This document shows positions 40,424 to 49,366 of a stretch of DNA of 64,000 nt, piece by piece. The first letter of the stretch is position 1, and every line of letters begins with the position of its first letter. Position numbers and translations under genes: made by a program. The notes beneath the pieces were generated by a model that was not told the DNA's origin, did no database searches, and saw only the letters and a program-made list of their open reading frames with translations. Source of the stretch: Pseudomonas sp. IB20 (GTDB taxonomy: Bacteria; Pseudomonadota; Gammaproteobacteria; Pseudomonadales; Pseudomonadaceae); the NCBI RefSeq assembly GCF_009707325.1, contig NZ_CP046103.1, positions 5,096,951 to 5,160,950 on the forward strand. The letters run 5' to 3'.

Positions 40424-40546
40424 CTGTAGGAGCGAACTTATGTGGGAGCCGCGCTTGCCCGCGATGCAGACGCCTCGGTGTGTCAGTCACACCTTGGTGC
40501 TGCTACCGGAGGCAAGCCAGCTCCCACACCAGCTTGCTCCTACAGG
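40424..40546. repeat. REPIN nested within arms of a second REP family
   Basis: Inner arms tgtgggagccgcgcttgccc (40441 on) and ggcaagccagctcccaca (to 40528) form a REPIN. They are flanked by ctgtaggagcgaac (40424 on) and gcttgctcctacag (to 40546), which are arms of another REP family. The right outer arm starts straight after the inner one. Confidence 0.75.
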
Positions 40547-40562
40547 GGATCAGCAGTATTGC

Positions 40563-42056
40563 TTAGAGCTTGATCCAGGTCGCCTTCAGCTCGGTGTACT
40601 TGTCGAACGCGTGCAGCGACTTGTCGCGACCATTGCCCGACTGCTTGAAGCCACCAAACGGCGCGGTCATGTCGCCGCCATCGTACTGGTTGACCCATAC
40701 GCTGCCAGCGCGCAAGGCCTTAGCGGTCAGGTGTGCCTTGGAGATATCCGCCGTCCACACCGCCGCGGCCAGGCCGTATTGGGTGTCGTTGGCAATGGCG
40801 ATGGCTTCTTCGGCGCTGTCGAAGGTGATGACCGACAGCACAGGGCCGAAGATCTCTTCCTGGGCGATCCTCATGGCATTGGTCACCCCGTCGAAAATCG
40901 TCGGCTCAACGTACGTGCCACCGGTTTCTTCCAGGGTGCGCTTGCCGCCCGCGACCAGCTTGGCGCCGTCGGCGTGGCCGGCTTCGATGTACGACAGCAC
41001 GGTGTTCATCTGCTGGGTGTCCACCAGCGCGCCGACGGTTGTTGCCGGGTCCAGCGGGTTGCCTGGCTTCCAGCCCTTGAGGGCCTCGATCACCAGCGGC
41101 AGGAATTTATCCTTGATTGAACGCTCGACGAGCAGTCGCGAACCGGCGGTGCAGACTTCGCCCTGGTTGAAGGCGATGGCGCCCGCGGCGGATTCGGCAG
41201 CCGCTTGCAGGTCTGGCGCATCGGCAAACACGATGTTCGGGCTCTTGCCGCCGGCTTCCAGCCACACGCGCTTCATGTTCGACTCGCCGGAGCGGATCAA
41301 CAGTTGCTTGGCAATCTTGGTGGAGCCGGTGAACACCAGCGTGTCGACGTCCATGTGCAGCGCCAGTGCGTTACCCACAGTGTGGCCGTAGCCCGGCAGC
41401 ACGTTGAATACGCCTTTTGGAATACCGGCCTCAACGGCCAGGGCCGCGATGCGGATGGCGGTCAGCGGGGACTTTTCGGACGGCTTGAGGATGACCGAGT
41501 TACCGGTCGACAGCGCTGGGCCGAGTTTCCAGCAGGCCATCATCAGCGGGAAGTTCCACGGCACGATGGCGCCAACCACGCCGACTGGCTCGCGGGTTAC
41601 CAGGCCGAGTTGATCATGCGGGGTGGCGGCAACTTCGTCGTAGATCTTGTCGATCGCCTCGCCGCTCCAGCTCAGGGCATTGGCTGCACCTGGGACGTCG
41701 ATACCGAGCGAATCACTGATCGGCTTGCCCATGTCCAGGGTTTCAAGCAGCGCCAGCTCTTCGGCATTGGCCTTGAGCAACGCGGCGAAACGGATCATGG
41801 CGGCCTTGCGCTTGGCCGGTGCCAGGCGCGACCAGACACCGGAATTGAAGGTGGCGCGGGCATTTTCTACAGCGCGCTGGGCGTCGGCGGCGTCGCAACT
41901 GGCAACGGTGGCCAGTAGACGGCCATCGACCGGGCTGATGCATTCGAACGTGTCACCGGAAACGGCGGCGGTGTATTCGCCATTGATATAGGCGCGGCCT
42001 TCGATCTTCAGATCCTTGGCGCGTTGTTCCCAGTCGGCACGGGGCAGGGTGGTCAT
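40563..42056 (-). CDS. kauB: NAD(P)-dependent aldehyde dehydrogenase of amine catabolism
   Basis: 497 aa ALDH. Nucleophile cysteine in NQGEVCTAGSR, general base in WLEAGGKSPN, cofactor motif FTGSTKIAKQ, and IVPWNFPLMM. It corresponds to KauB (PA5312), which oxidises 4-guanidinobutyraldehyde and gamma-glutamyl-aminobutyraldehyde in arginine and polyamine catabolism, the step after PauB. Monocistronic on the minus strand, divergent from the cupin gene. Confidence 0.93.
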   Translation of the reverse strand: MTTLPRADWEQRAKDLKIEGRAYINGEYTAAVSGDTFECISPVDGRLLATVASCDAADAQRAVENARATFNSGVWSRLAPAKRKAAMIRFAALLKANAEELALLETLDMGKPISDSLGIDVPGAANALSWSGEAIDKIYDEVAATPHDQLGLVTREPVGVVGAIVPWNFPLMMACWKLGPALSTGNSVILKPSEKSPLTAIRIAALAVEAGIPKGVFNVLPGYGHTVGNALALHMDVDTLVFTGSTKIAKQLLIRSGESNMKRVWLEAGGKSPNIVFADAPDLQAAAESAAGAIAFNQGEVCTAGSRLLVERSIKDKFLPLVIEALKGWKPGNPLDPATTVGALVDTQQMNTVLSYIEAGHADGAKLVAGGKRTLEETGGTYVEPTIFDGVTNAMRIAQEEIFGPVLSVITFDSAEEAIAIANDTQYGLAAAVWTADISKAHLTAKALRAGSVWVNQYDGGDMTAPFGGFKQSGNGRDKSLHAFDKYTELKATWIKL

Positions 42057-42286
42057 GCGAGTGTCCTCCTCTTATTGAATACAAGGGCCAGGTGATGTCC
42101 CCCGGCAGCCTCAAAGAATTCTTGCCCGGCCAGCCTGCTGTTCGGCTCAAGGCAGCTGCCACCCTAAACCAGCGGCTGGGGGTGTTTCAATATATTTGAC
42201 ACAACGGCGGCAAACACCCTTGCGATGTTCATTTTAATAAACATAGACTTTGGGCTCTCCAACCGCAGGCCAGACGGGACACGCAC

Positions 42287-42649
42287 ATGAGCATCCAGGA
42301 CATCGTCGACTTCAACCAAGCCAACACCGCCCCCGAACGCTACCGGCCTGCCGCCGAAAAAATCCTCAAGGGCGACCCCGAGCAAACGCTCTACAACCAC
42401 TACAACAGCCCGTGCGGCCAGATGAGTGCCGGGGTTTGGGAAGGCGAAGTCGGGCAGTGGAAGGTCAATTACACCGAGCATGAGTACTGCGAGATCGTGC
42501 AGGGCGTATCGGTACTGCGCGATGCCGATGGCAACGCCAAGACCTTGCGTGCCGGCGACCGCTTCGTGATCCCCGCCGGGTTCAGCGGCACCTGGGAAGT
42601 GCTGGAGCCGTGCCGCAAGATCTACGTGGTGTTCGAACAGAAAGCCTGA
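42287..42649 (+). CDS. Cupin domain protein, ureidoglycine-hydrolase-like
   Basis: 120 aa single cupin of PF05899 type: the barrel runs from GQMSAGVWEGEVGQWKVNYTEHEYCEIVQGVSVLRDADGNAKTLRAGDRFVIPAGFSGTWEVLEPCRKIYVVF. The motif EHEYCEIVQG matches the first cupin motif with E in place of one metal histidine, as in this subfamily. Enzymatic role unknown. Own terminator directly downstream; divergent from kauB, so it may belong to amine metabolism. Confidence 0.85.
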   Translation: MSIQDIVDFNQANTAPERYRPAAEKILKGDPEQTLYNHYNSPCGQMSAGVWEGEVGQWKVNYTEHEYCEIVQGVSVLRDADGNAKTLRAGDRFVIPAGFSGTWEVLEPCRKIYVVFEQKA

Positions 42650-42668
42650 TGCGGAGCGTCACAGGCGG

Positions 42669-42697
42669 GCCCGCATCGTGAGATGCGGGCTTTTTTT
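42669..42697 (+). terminator. Rho-independent terminator of the cupin gene
   Basis: Nine-pair stem GCCCGCATC / GATGCGGGC with GTGA loop, followed by T7. It begins 20 bases after the cupin stop. Confidence 0.92.
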
Positions 42698-42715
42698 CAC
42701 AAGGAAGAAAATCAA

Positions 42716-42871
42716 TTACTTGATTTTGCCTTCTTTGTAGATCACGTGCTTGCGAACGCGCGGGTCGAACATTTTCTTTTCGAGCTTGTCCGGGGTAGTA
42801 CGCTTGTTCTTGTCGGTAGTGTAGAAGTGACCAGTACCGGCGCTAGAGATCATTCGAATCAATTCACGCAT
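42716..42871 (-). CDS. rpmG: 50S ribosomal protein L33
   Basis: 51 aa, MRELIRMISSAGTGHFYTTD at the start and DPRVRKHVIYKEGKIK at the end. This is the zinc-free form, lacking the CxxC pairs of the alternative L33. It is 11 bases downstream of rpmB in the conserved rpmBG operon, with an AGGAGC ribosome site. L33 binds 23S rRNA near the E site. Confidence 0.97.
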   Translation of the reverse strand: MRELIRMISSAGTGHFYTTDKNKRTTPDKLEKKMFDPRVRKHVIYKEGKIK

Positions 42872-42882
42872 GATAGAGCTCC

Positions 42883-43116
42883 TTAGATCTTGCCAGCGGC
42901 GCGGATTTCGGCCAGCACGACAGTGATGCCACGCTTGTCGATGATACGCATGCCTTTGGCAGATACACGCAGGCGAACAAAACGTTTCTCTTCTTCAACC
43001 CAGAAGCGGTGATGCTGCAGGTTCGGCAGGAAACGACGACGGGTTTTGTTATTTGCGTGGGAAATGTTATTCCCAGTCACCGGACCCTTACCGGTAACTT
43101 GACAGACTCTCGACAT
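42883..43116 (-). CDS. rpmB: 50S ribosomal protein L28
   Basis: 77 aa, MSRVCQVTGKGPVTGNNISHANNKTRRRFLPNLQ, then EEKRFVRLRVSAKGMRIIDKRGI. Standard L28 length. First gene of the rpmBG operon with a candidate promoter about 150 bases upstream. Confidence 0.97.
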   Translation of the reverse strand: MSRVCQVTGKGPVTGNNISHANNKTRRRFLPNLQHHRFWVEEEKRFVRLRVSAKGMRIIDKRGITVVLAEIRAAGKI

Positions 43117-43264
43117 GCCTCAGCCCTCTAAAACCACATGCCCAACCCGGCATGGGTTGGCCGCTTAATCTCTCAGTCATTTGGCGCCAGGCGCCGCGTT
43201 TCTTTAAGGGTCTTACCGGCTACACCTACAGTGAAGGAACCGGGCCCCTAGAAAAGAGCGCTGC

Positions 43265-43293
43265 TTTATACCAGAAAGACCCCAATGCAACAA
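43265..43293 (-). promoter_or_regulatory. Candidate rpmB-rpmG promoter
   Basis: On the minus strand TTGTTG (43293-43288), a 17-base spacer and TATAAA (43270-43265) form a good sigma-70 match. It would give a leader of about 140 bases before rpmB. Confidence 0.6.
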
Positions 43294-43574
43294 CAGCCCG
43301 TGTGTTTTTACCGGCGTAAATCTCGGCGACAGACGCCTGAACCGTTGCCAGGAGGGGCCGCAGTGAAAGCCGACCGCTCGTCGCACAGAATGATTTACAG
43401 CGCCCGCACGCACGGTGAAGTGCACGGCGAAACGCGCTGAGGCGCCATCAAAACAGCATTTGGGCCAAAAGCACAGGCAAAAATGGGCTAGTCATTTATC
43501 AATCAGACCACTACGGTAGGCTTTTTCCAGACTGCACTCGCAGATGGGCCTTCGATCTGCAAAGGAAACCAAAT
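43294..43574. other. Intergenic region between rpmB promoter and the peptide-binding gene
   Basis: With the rpmB leader this forms a 458-base gap. I see no ORF with a plausible start, no REP and no RNA fold I can name. The part near 43480-43574 should hold the promoter of the binding-protein gene, whose ribosome site AAAGGAAA lies at about 43560-43567; I cannot assign -35 and -10 elements. Confidence 0.5.
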
Positions 43575-45167
43575 ATGCGCCTCGCAGCCCTACCGCTATT
43601 GCTAGTCCCTCTATTTATCGCGCCGACGGCCCTGGCGGCTACCAGTTTGAGCGTTTGCACCGAGGCCAGCCCCGAAGGGTTCGATGTGGTGCAATACAAC
43701 TCGCTGACCACCACCAATGCCTCGGCCGACGTACTGATGAACCGCCTGGTGGACTACGACGCCACCCACGGCAAGCTGGTGCCGAGCCTCGCGGACAGCT
43801 GGGAAGTCTCGCCGGATGGCCTGACATACACGTTCAAGCTGCACCCAGGCGTGAAATTCCACCGCACCGAATACTTCACCCCAAGCCGCAGCCTGACCGC
43901 CGAAGACGTGCGTTTCAGCTTTGAACGCATGCTCGACCCGGCCAACCCGTGGCACAAGATCGCGCAGAGCGGTTTCCCGCATGCGCAGTCGCTGCAATTG
44001 CCGACACTGGTCAAGAAAATCGACGCCCTCGACCCGCTGACCGTGCGCTTCACTCTCGATCACGCCGATTCGACCTTCCTCGCCGCCCTGAGCATGGGCT
44101 TTGCTTCGATCTACCCGGCCGAATACGCCGACAAGCTGCTCAAGGCCGGCAGGCCTGAAAAGCTCAATAGCCAGCCGATCGGCACCGGTCCGTTTGTGTT
44201 CGTACGCTTTCAGAAAGATGCGGTGGTTCGCTACAAAGCCAACCCGGAGTACTTCGCCGGCAAACCGGCTGTGGATAACTTAATCTTTGCCATTACCCCG
44301 GATGCCAACGTGCGGCTGCAGAAACTGCACCGTGACGAATGCCAGATCGCCCTATCGCCTAAGCCTTTAGACGTAGGCGAAGCCGAGAAAGACCCGGCAT
44401 TGAAGGTGGAAAAAACCGCCGCCTTCATGACTGCCTTCGTGGCCATCAACAGCCAGCACCCACCACTGGACAAGCCCGAAGTGCGCCAGGCAATCAACCT
44501 GGCGTTCGACAAAAACAGCTACCTCAAAGCCGTGTTTGAAGGCACCGCCGAAGCGGCCAATGGCATTTACCCACCCAATACCTGGAGCTATGCCAAGGAC
44601 TTGCCGGGTTATCCACACGACATCGCCAAGGCCAAGACGCTGCTAGACCGCGCCGGGCTCAAGGACGGCTTCAAAACCACCCTCTGGACCCGCCCAACCG
44701 GCAGCCTGCTGAACCCCAACCCCAACCTCGGTGCACAGCTGTTGCAGGCAGACCTGGCCAAGATCGGCATCCAGGCCGAGATTCGCGTGATCGAGTGGGG
44801 CGAACTGATTCGCCGCGCCAAGGCCGGTGAACATGACCTGCTGTTCATGGGCTGGGCCGGCGACAACGGTGACCCGGATAACTTCCTCACCCCACAGTTC
44901 TCCTGCGCGGCAGTAAAATCCGGTACCAACTTCGCGCGCTACTGCGACCCCGCGCTGGACAAACTGATCAGCGCCGGCAAGACCACCAGCGAGCAAGGCG
45001 TGCGTAGCAAGCTGTACCAACAGGCTCAGGCGCAGATCCAGCAGCAGGCCTTGTGGCTGCCGCTGGCGCACCCGACCGCGTTCGCCCTGGCCCGCAAGAA
45101 TGTCGAGGGGTATCAGGTAAGCCCGTTCGGGCGCCAGGATTACTCCAAGGTCAGCATCAAGCCTTAA
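43575..45167 (+). CDS. dppA5: Periplasmic dipeptide/peptide-binding protein (DppA family)
   Basis: 530 aa. Signal peptide MRLAALPLLLVPLFIAPTALA. SBP_bac_5 (cluster C) fold: SLSVCTEASPEGFDVVQYNS at the mature N-terminus, LADSWEVSPDGLTYTFKLHPGVKFH, and PIGTGPFVFVRFQKD. It is an orphan binding protein with no permease or ATPase next to it, as for PA5317, the fifth DppA-type protein used by the shared DppBCDF transporter in P. aeruginosa. The ligand class is probably di/tripeptides. Confidence 0.9.
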   Translation: MRLAALPLLLVPLFIAPTALAATSLSVCTEASPEGFDVVQYNSLTTTNASADVLMNRLVDYDATHGKLVPSLADSWEVSPDGLTYTFKLHPGVKFHRTEYFTPSRSLTAEDVRFSFERMLDPANPWHKIAQSGFPHAQSLQLPTLVKKIDALDPLTVRFTLDHADSTFLAALSMGFASIYPAEYADKLLKAGRPEKLNSQPIGTGPFVFVRFQKDAVVRYKANPEYFAGKPAVDNLIFAITPDANVRLQKLHRDECQIALSPKPLDVGEAEKDPALKVEKTAAFMTAFVAINSQHPPLDKPEVRQAINLAFDKNSYLKAVFEGTAEAANGIYPPNTWSYAKDLPGYPHDIAKAKTLLDRAGLKDGFKTTLWTRPTGSLLNPNPNLGAQLLQADLAKIGIQAEIRVIEWGELIRRAKAGEHDLLFMGWAGDNGDPDNFLTPQFSCAAVKSGTNFARYCDPALDKLISAGKTTSEQGVRSKLYQQAQAQIQQQALWLPLAHPTAFALARKNVEGYQVSPFGRQDYSKVSIKP

Positions 45168-45173
45168 GCACCC

Positions 45174-45198
45174 GCCCCGCCCCAATGGGGGGCGGGGC
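45174..45198. terminator. GC hairpin between convergent genes
   Basis: Ten-pair stem GCCCCGCCCC (45174-45183) / GGGGCGGGGC (45189-45198), loop AATGG. It follows the dppA5 stop by six bases and touches the radC stop. No T run follows on either strand, so efficiency as an intrinsic terminator is uncertain. Confidence 0.5.
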
Positions 45199-45872
45199 TA
45201 CAGCCACCCGTATTCCGCCATCGACAGCGGGTCGCCATCGCCCACGATGATGTGATCCAGCACCCGCACATCCACGACTTCCAAGGCCTTTTGCAGCAAC
45301 TTGGTCAATTTTCGATCAGCCGCACTCGGCTCGACGCTCCCCGAAGGATGGTTGTGGCACAGGATCAATGCTGCCGCGTTGTACTCAAGTGCGCGCTTGA
45401 CCACTTGCCGGGGATAAACCACGGCAGCATCAATGGTGCCCTGGAACAACGCCTCGAAGCCCAGCACCCGGTGCTTTGAGTCGAGAAACAGGCAGCCGAA
45501 GATCTCGTGGGGCTCATGACGCAACAACGCCTTGAGGTAATCGCGCACGGCCAAGGGGCTTTCCAGCACCGACTCCTTGCGCAGGCTTTCGGCCATATGG
45601 CGCCGGGACATTTCCAGCACGGCCTGCAACTGAGCAAATTTCGCCGGCCCCAGCCCCAAATGCCTGCTGAACAGCGTCTGGCTGGCCTCCAACAATGGGC
45701 GAAGGCCACCGAATTGCGCCAACAAATGGCGTGCCAAGTCGACCGCGCTTTTGCCGGAAACCCCGGTACGCAGGAAGATCGCCAACAGCTCGGCATCCGA
45801 CAGGCTTGCCGCGCCCCATTCCAAAAGTTTCTCCCGTGGACGTTCCGCCACAGGCCAATCGCGAATACTCAT
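45198..45872 (-). CDS. radC: RadC family JAB1/MPN-domain protein
   Basis: 224 aa. N-terminal helix-hairpin-helix-like UPF0758 segment (WGAASLSDAELLAIFLRTGVSGKSAVDLARHLLAQFGGL) and C-terminal JAMM metalloprotease-like domain with LCHNHPSGSVEPSAAD. The metal ligands of the JAMM motif are present. Once thought a repair protein; the molecular role is unresolved, and many copies are carried by mobile elements. This one is the chromosomal form next to coaBC, as in E. coli. Confidence 0.93.
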   Translation of the reverse strand: MSIRDWPVAERPREKLLEWGAASLSDAELLAIFLRTGVSGKSAVDLARHLLAQFGGLRPLLEASQTLFSRHLGLGPAKFAQLQAVLEMSRRHMAESLRKESVLESPLAVRDYLKALLRHEPHEIFGCLFLDSKHRVLGFEALFQGTIDAAVVYPRQVVKRALEYNAAALILCHNHPSGSVEPSAADRKLTKLLQKALEVVDVRVLDHIIVGDGDPLSMAEYGWL

Positions 45873-46015
45873 CCCACCTCCGTGTGCGTGTGCGCCGCTG
45901 TTGCCTCGCGGACGCTGTGTTATCTTAAGCCCTCTTTTTTGCGTGCGATTTCCCCTGGGGAGGGGGCATCGCAGGCGTCACTGAACTGGCATCACTGAAC
46001 TGGAAAGGCAAACCA

Positions 46016-47224
46016 ATGCAGCGTCTGTATCGGAAACGCATCGTTCTCGGCGTCGGCGGCGGCATTGCCGCCTACAAGAGCGCAGAGCTGGTTCGCAGGC
46101 TCCTGGACCAAGGCGCCGAAGTGCGCGTGGTCATGACCCGCGGTGGCAGTGAATTCATCACCCCGCTGACCATGCAAGCCCTGTCCGGCCACCCGGTTCA
46201 CCTCGACCTGCTGGACCCGGCGGCAGAAGCCGCGATGGGCCATATCGAGCTGGCCAAATGGGCCGACCTGGTACTCATCGCCCCGGCAACCGCCGACCTG
46301 ATCGCCCGCCTCGCCCAAGGCATCGCCGATGACCTGCTGACCACTTTGGTTCTGGCAACCGACGCCACCGTCGCCATTGCCCCGGCCATGAACCAGGCCA
46401 TGTGGCGCGACCCGGCCACCCAGGCGAACACCCAACTCCTGCAAAGCCGAGGCCTCAAAGTGTTCGGCCCCGCGTCCGGCAGCCAGGCCTGCGGCGATGT
46501 CGGCATGGGCCGCATGCTCGAAGCCACCGACCTGGCGCTGTGCGCCGCCGAGTGCTTCCAGCACCTGGCCCTGACCGGCAAGCACGTGCTGATCACTGCC
46601 GGCCCGACCCAGGAAAACATCGACCCGGTGCGCTACATCACCAACCATAGCTCAGGAAAAATGGGCTTTGCCTTGGCGGAAGCGGCGGTCGAGGCAGGCG
46701 CGCGCGTCACCTTGATCACCGGTCCGGTGCATTTGCCGACGCCTGATCGGGTCACGCGCATCGACGTAGTCAGCGCCCGAGACATGCTGGCGGCCTGTGA
46801 GGCAGCGATTCCCTGCGATCTGTTTATCGCGTCGGCAGCGGTCGCGGACTACCGCCCGGAAGTCGTCGCCCCGCAAAAGCTTAAGAAAGACCCTACAAGT
46901 GGCGACGGCCTGCTCCTGCAAATGGTGCGCAACCCGGACATTCTGGCAACTATCGCCACGCGCCCAGACCGCCCGTTCAGCGTCGGCTTTGCCGCCGAAA
47001 CCGAACATCTGCTGGACTACGCCGCACGCAAATTGAAAGATAAAAACCTCGACCTGATCGTTGCCAATGATGTCGCCAACCCGAGCATCGGCTTCAACAG
47101 TGAGGAAAATGCCATCAGCGTGATCGACCGCGAGTTGCACGCCACCGTTTTCGCCCAGACCAGCAAGGGCAAGATTGCCCGCCAACTGATCTCATTTATC
47201 GCCCAACGGCTGAACCAGGTTTAA
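46016..47224 (+). CDS. coaBC: Bifunctional phosphopantothenoylcysteine decarboxylase / phosphopantothenate-cysteine ligase
   Basis: 402 aa fusion. The CoaC flavodoxin-like half (residues 1-185) has IVLGVGGGIAAYKSAELVRRL, the catalytic histidine in MGHIELAKWADLVLIAPATA and the PAMNQAMW substrate motif. The CoaB half (190-402) has LITAGPTQENIDPVRYITNHSSGKMG and the KLKKD loop. It catalyses two steps of coenzyme A synthesis. dut follows five bases after the stop, an arrangement widely conserved. Confidence 0.97.
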   Translation: MQRLYRKRIVLGVGGGIAAYKSAELVRRLLDQGAEVRVVMTRGGSEFITPLTMQALSGHPVHLDLLDPAAEAAMGHIELAKWADLVLIAPATADLIARLAQGIADDLLTTLVLATDATVAIAPAMNQAMWRDPATQANTQLLQSRGLKVFGPASGSQACGDVGMGRMLEATDLALCAAECFQHLALTGKHVLITAGPTQENIDPVRYITNHSSGKMGFALAEAAVEAGARVTLITGPVHLPTPDRVTRIDVVSARDMLAACEAAIPCDLFIASAAVADYRPEVVAPQKLKKDPTSGDGLLLQMVRNPDILATIATRPDRPFSVGFAAETEHLLDYAARKLKDKNLDLIVANDVANPSIGFNSEENAISVIDRELHATVFAQTSKGKIARQLISFIAQRLNQV

Positions 47225-47229
47225 TTTAC

Positions 47230-47685
47230 ATGCACGCTTTGCAAGCCAAGATTCTCGACCCCCGCATCGGCAACGAATTCCCACTGCCGGCCTACGCCAC
47301 CCCAGGCTCCGCCGGGCTGGACCTGCGCGCCATGCTCAAGGAAGACACGGTCCTCGAGCCGGGCCAGACCATTCTGATTCCCACCGGCTTGTCGATCTAT
47401 GTGGGCGACCCGGGCTTGGCGGCACTGATCCTGCCGCGCTCCGGTCTGGGCCACAAACACGGTATCGTGCTGGGCAACCTCGTTGGCCTGATCGACTCCG
47501 ATTACCAGGGCGAGCTGATGGTATCGTGCTGGAACCGTGGCCAAACCGCCTTCAACATTGCTGTCGGCGAACGCATCGCCCAACTGGTACTGGTGCCGGT
47601 GGTGCAGGCGCACTTCGAACTGGTTCAGGAGTTCGACGAGACCCAGCGCGGCGCAGGCGGTTTTGGGCATTCCGGCAGTCACTGA
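47230..47685 (+). CDS. dut: dUTP diphosphatase
   Basis: 151 aa trimeric dUTPase. Five motifs: TPGSAGLDLRA (I), PRSGLGHKHG (II), GLIDSDYQGEL (III), GERIAQLVL (IV) and RGAGGFGHSG (V). It removes dUTP and supplies dUMP for thymidylate synthesis. Cotranscribed with coaBC. Confidence 0.97.
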   Translation: MHALQAKILDPRIGNEFPLPAYATPGSAGLDLRAMLKEDTVLEPGQTILIPTGLSIYVGDPGLAALILPRSGLGHKHGIVLGNLVGLIDSDYQGELMVSCWNRGQTAFNIAVGERIAQLVLVPVVQAHFELVQEFDETQRGAGGFGHSGSH

Positions 47686-47949
47686 CTAAGCTGAAACAGG
47701 CCGGGCACCCTTGTCCGGCCCGACGCCACCGCAAGGCTTTTCAGGACGAAGAATGCGCGGACCTAATGATCGATATTTCCCCATTAGAATCAATGCATTA
47801 CGTGGAGTAAAGCATGAGGCGCGAGCGCCGATGGCATTTTTGCACCACGAACTCTCTGCCAAAAAAGTCGTCATACCCTTCAGTTTGAGCCCGCCGGTCA
47901 GCCACATTCAGGCCAGCTTTGCCCCCTTCAGATGGAGTTTCACCTCGCG

Positions 47950-49347
47950 ATGAGTACCGCAGCCCGAGTAGCCCCGACATTCCCCGACAGCATCTTTCGC
48001 GCCTACGACATTCGTGGCGTGGTGCCCAAGACCCTGACCGCCGAAACCGCTTACTGGATCGGCCGCGCCATCGGCTCCCAGAGCCTGGCCCAGGGCGAGC
48101 CTAACGTCTCGGTTGGCCGTGATGGCCGCTTGTCCGGCCCGGAGCTGGTAGAACAATTGATCCAGGGCCTGGCCGACAGCGGCTGCCACGTCAGCGACGT
48201 CGGCCTGGTGCCGACGCCTGCGCTGTACTACGCAGCCAACGTACTGGCCGGCAAGTCCGGTGTCATGCTCACCGGCAGCCATAACCCGTCGGACTACAAC
48301 GGCTTCAAGATCGTCATCGCCGGTGACACCCTCGCCAACGAGCAAATCCAGGCGTTGCACGACCGCCTGAAGACCAACGATCTGACCAGCGGCACCGGCA
48401 GTATCACCAAGGTCGACATTCTTCAGCGCTACTCCGACGAAATCACCAGCGACGTCAAACTCGCGCGTCGCCTGAAAGTGGTAGTGGACTGCGGCAATGG
48501 CGCGGCCGGCGTGATCGCCCCGCAACTGCTCGAAGCCCTGAACTGCGAAGTGGTCCCGTTGTTCTGCGACGTCGACGGCAACTTCCCTAACCACCACCCG
48601 GACCCGGGCAAGCCTGAAAACCTGGTGGACCTGATCGCCAAGGTCAAGGAAACCGGCGCCGATGTAGGCCTGGCCTTTGACGGTGATGGCGACCGAGTCG
48701 GCGTGGTGACCAACACCGGCGAGAACGTGTTCGCCGACCGCCTGCTGATGCTGTTTGCCCGCGACGTGGTGGCCCGCAACCCCAACGCCGAAATCATCTT
48801 CGACGTGAAATGCACCCGCCGCCTCACCCCGCTGATCAAGGAATACGGCGGTCGCCCACTCATGTGGAAGACTGGCCACTCGTTGATCAAAAAGAAAATG
48901 AAGGAAACCGGCGCGCTGTTGGCCGGTGAAATGAGCGGCCACGTGTTCTTCAAAGAGCGCTGGTTCGGGTTTGACGACGGCATTTACAGCGCCGCCCGTC
49001 TGCTGGAGATCCTCAGCAAGGAAAAATCTACGGCGCAGGAGCTGTTTCAGACCTTTCCGAATGATATTTCTACGCCAGAGATCAATATCCATGTGACCGA
49101 GGAGAGCAAATTCAGCATCATTGACGCACTGCACGATGCGCAATGGGGTGAAGGCGCCAACCTGACCACCATTGATGGTGTGCGAGTCGATTACGCCAAA
49201 GGCTGGGGCCTGGTTCGCGCGTCCAACACCACACCGGTGCTGGTCCTGCGTTTCGAGGCGGATACCGAGGCTGAGTTGCAGCGCATCAAGGACGTGTTCC
49301 ACGCCCAGTTGAAACGTGTTGCCCCTGATCTCCAATTACCGTTCTGA
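47950..49347 (+). CDS. algC: Phosphomannomutase/phosphoglucomutase
   Basis: 465 aa. Phosphoserine S110 in LTGSHNPSDYNG, metal loop DGDGDRVG, sugar loop GEMSGHVFF and phosphate loop RASNTTPVLVLRFE are all present. AlgC provides mannose-1-P for alginate and glucose-1-P for LPS and rhamnolipids. The start at 47950 (MSTAARVAPTFPDSIFRAYD) fits the 463-aa P. aeruginosa protein. An in-frame ATG at 47932 adds six residues. The 264-base upstream gap holds no gene that I recognise. Confidence 0.96.
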   Translation: MSTAARVAPTFPDSIFRAYDIRGVVPKTLTAETAYWIGRAIGSQSLAQGEPNVSVGRDGRLSGPELVEQLIQGLADSGCHVSDVGLVPTPALYYAANVLAGKSGVMLTGSHNPSDYNGFKIVIAGDTLANEQIQALHDRLKTNDLTSGTGSITKVDILQRYSDEITSDVKLARRLKVVVDCGNGAAGVIAPQLLEALNCEVVPLFCDVDGNFPNHHPDPGKPENLVDLIAKVKETGADVGLAFDGDGDRVGVVTNTGENVFADRLLMLFARDVVARNPNAEIIFDVKCTRRLTPLIKEYGGRPLMWKTGHSLIKKKMKETGALLAGEMSGHVFFKERWFGFDDGIYSAARLLEILSKEKSTAQELFQTFPNDISTPEINIHVTEESKFSIIDALHDAQWGEGANLTTIDGVRVDYAKGWGLVRASNTTPVLVLRFEADTEAELQRIKDVFHAQLKRVAPDLQLPF

Positions 49348-49366
49348 TTTTTTACCGGAGCCCTGA

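Noticed and set aside
43117..43574. Small RNA or extra gene in the 458-base gap upstream of the binding-protein gene
   Set aside because: A 70-codon minus-strand frame (43213-43425) has no start signal or similarity, and no terminator-ended transcript unit is visible.
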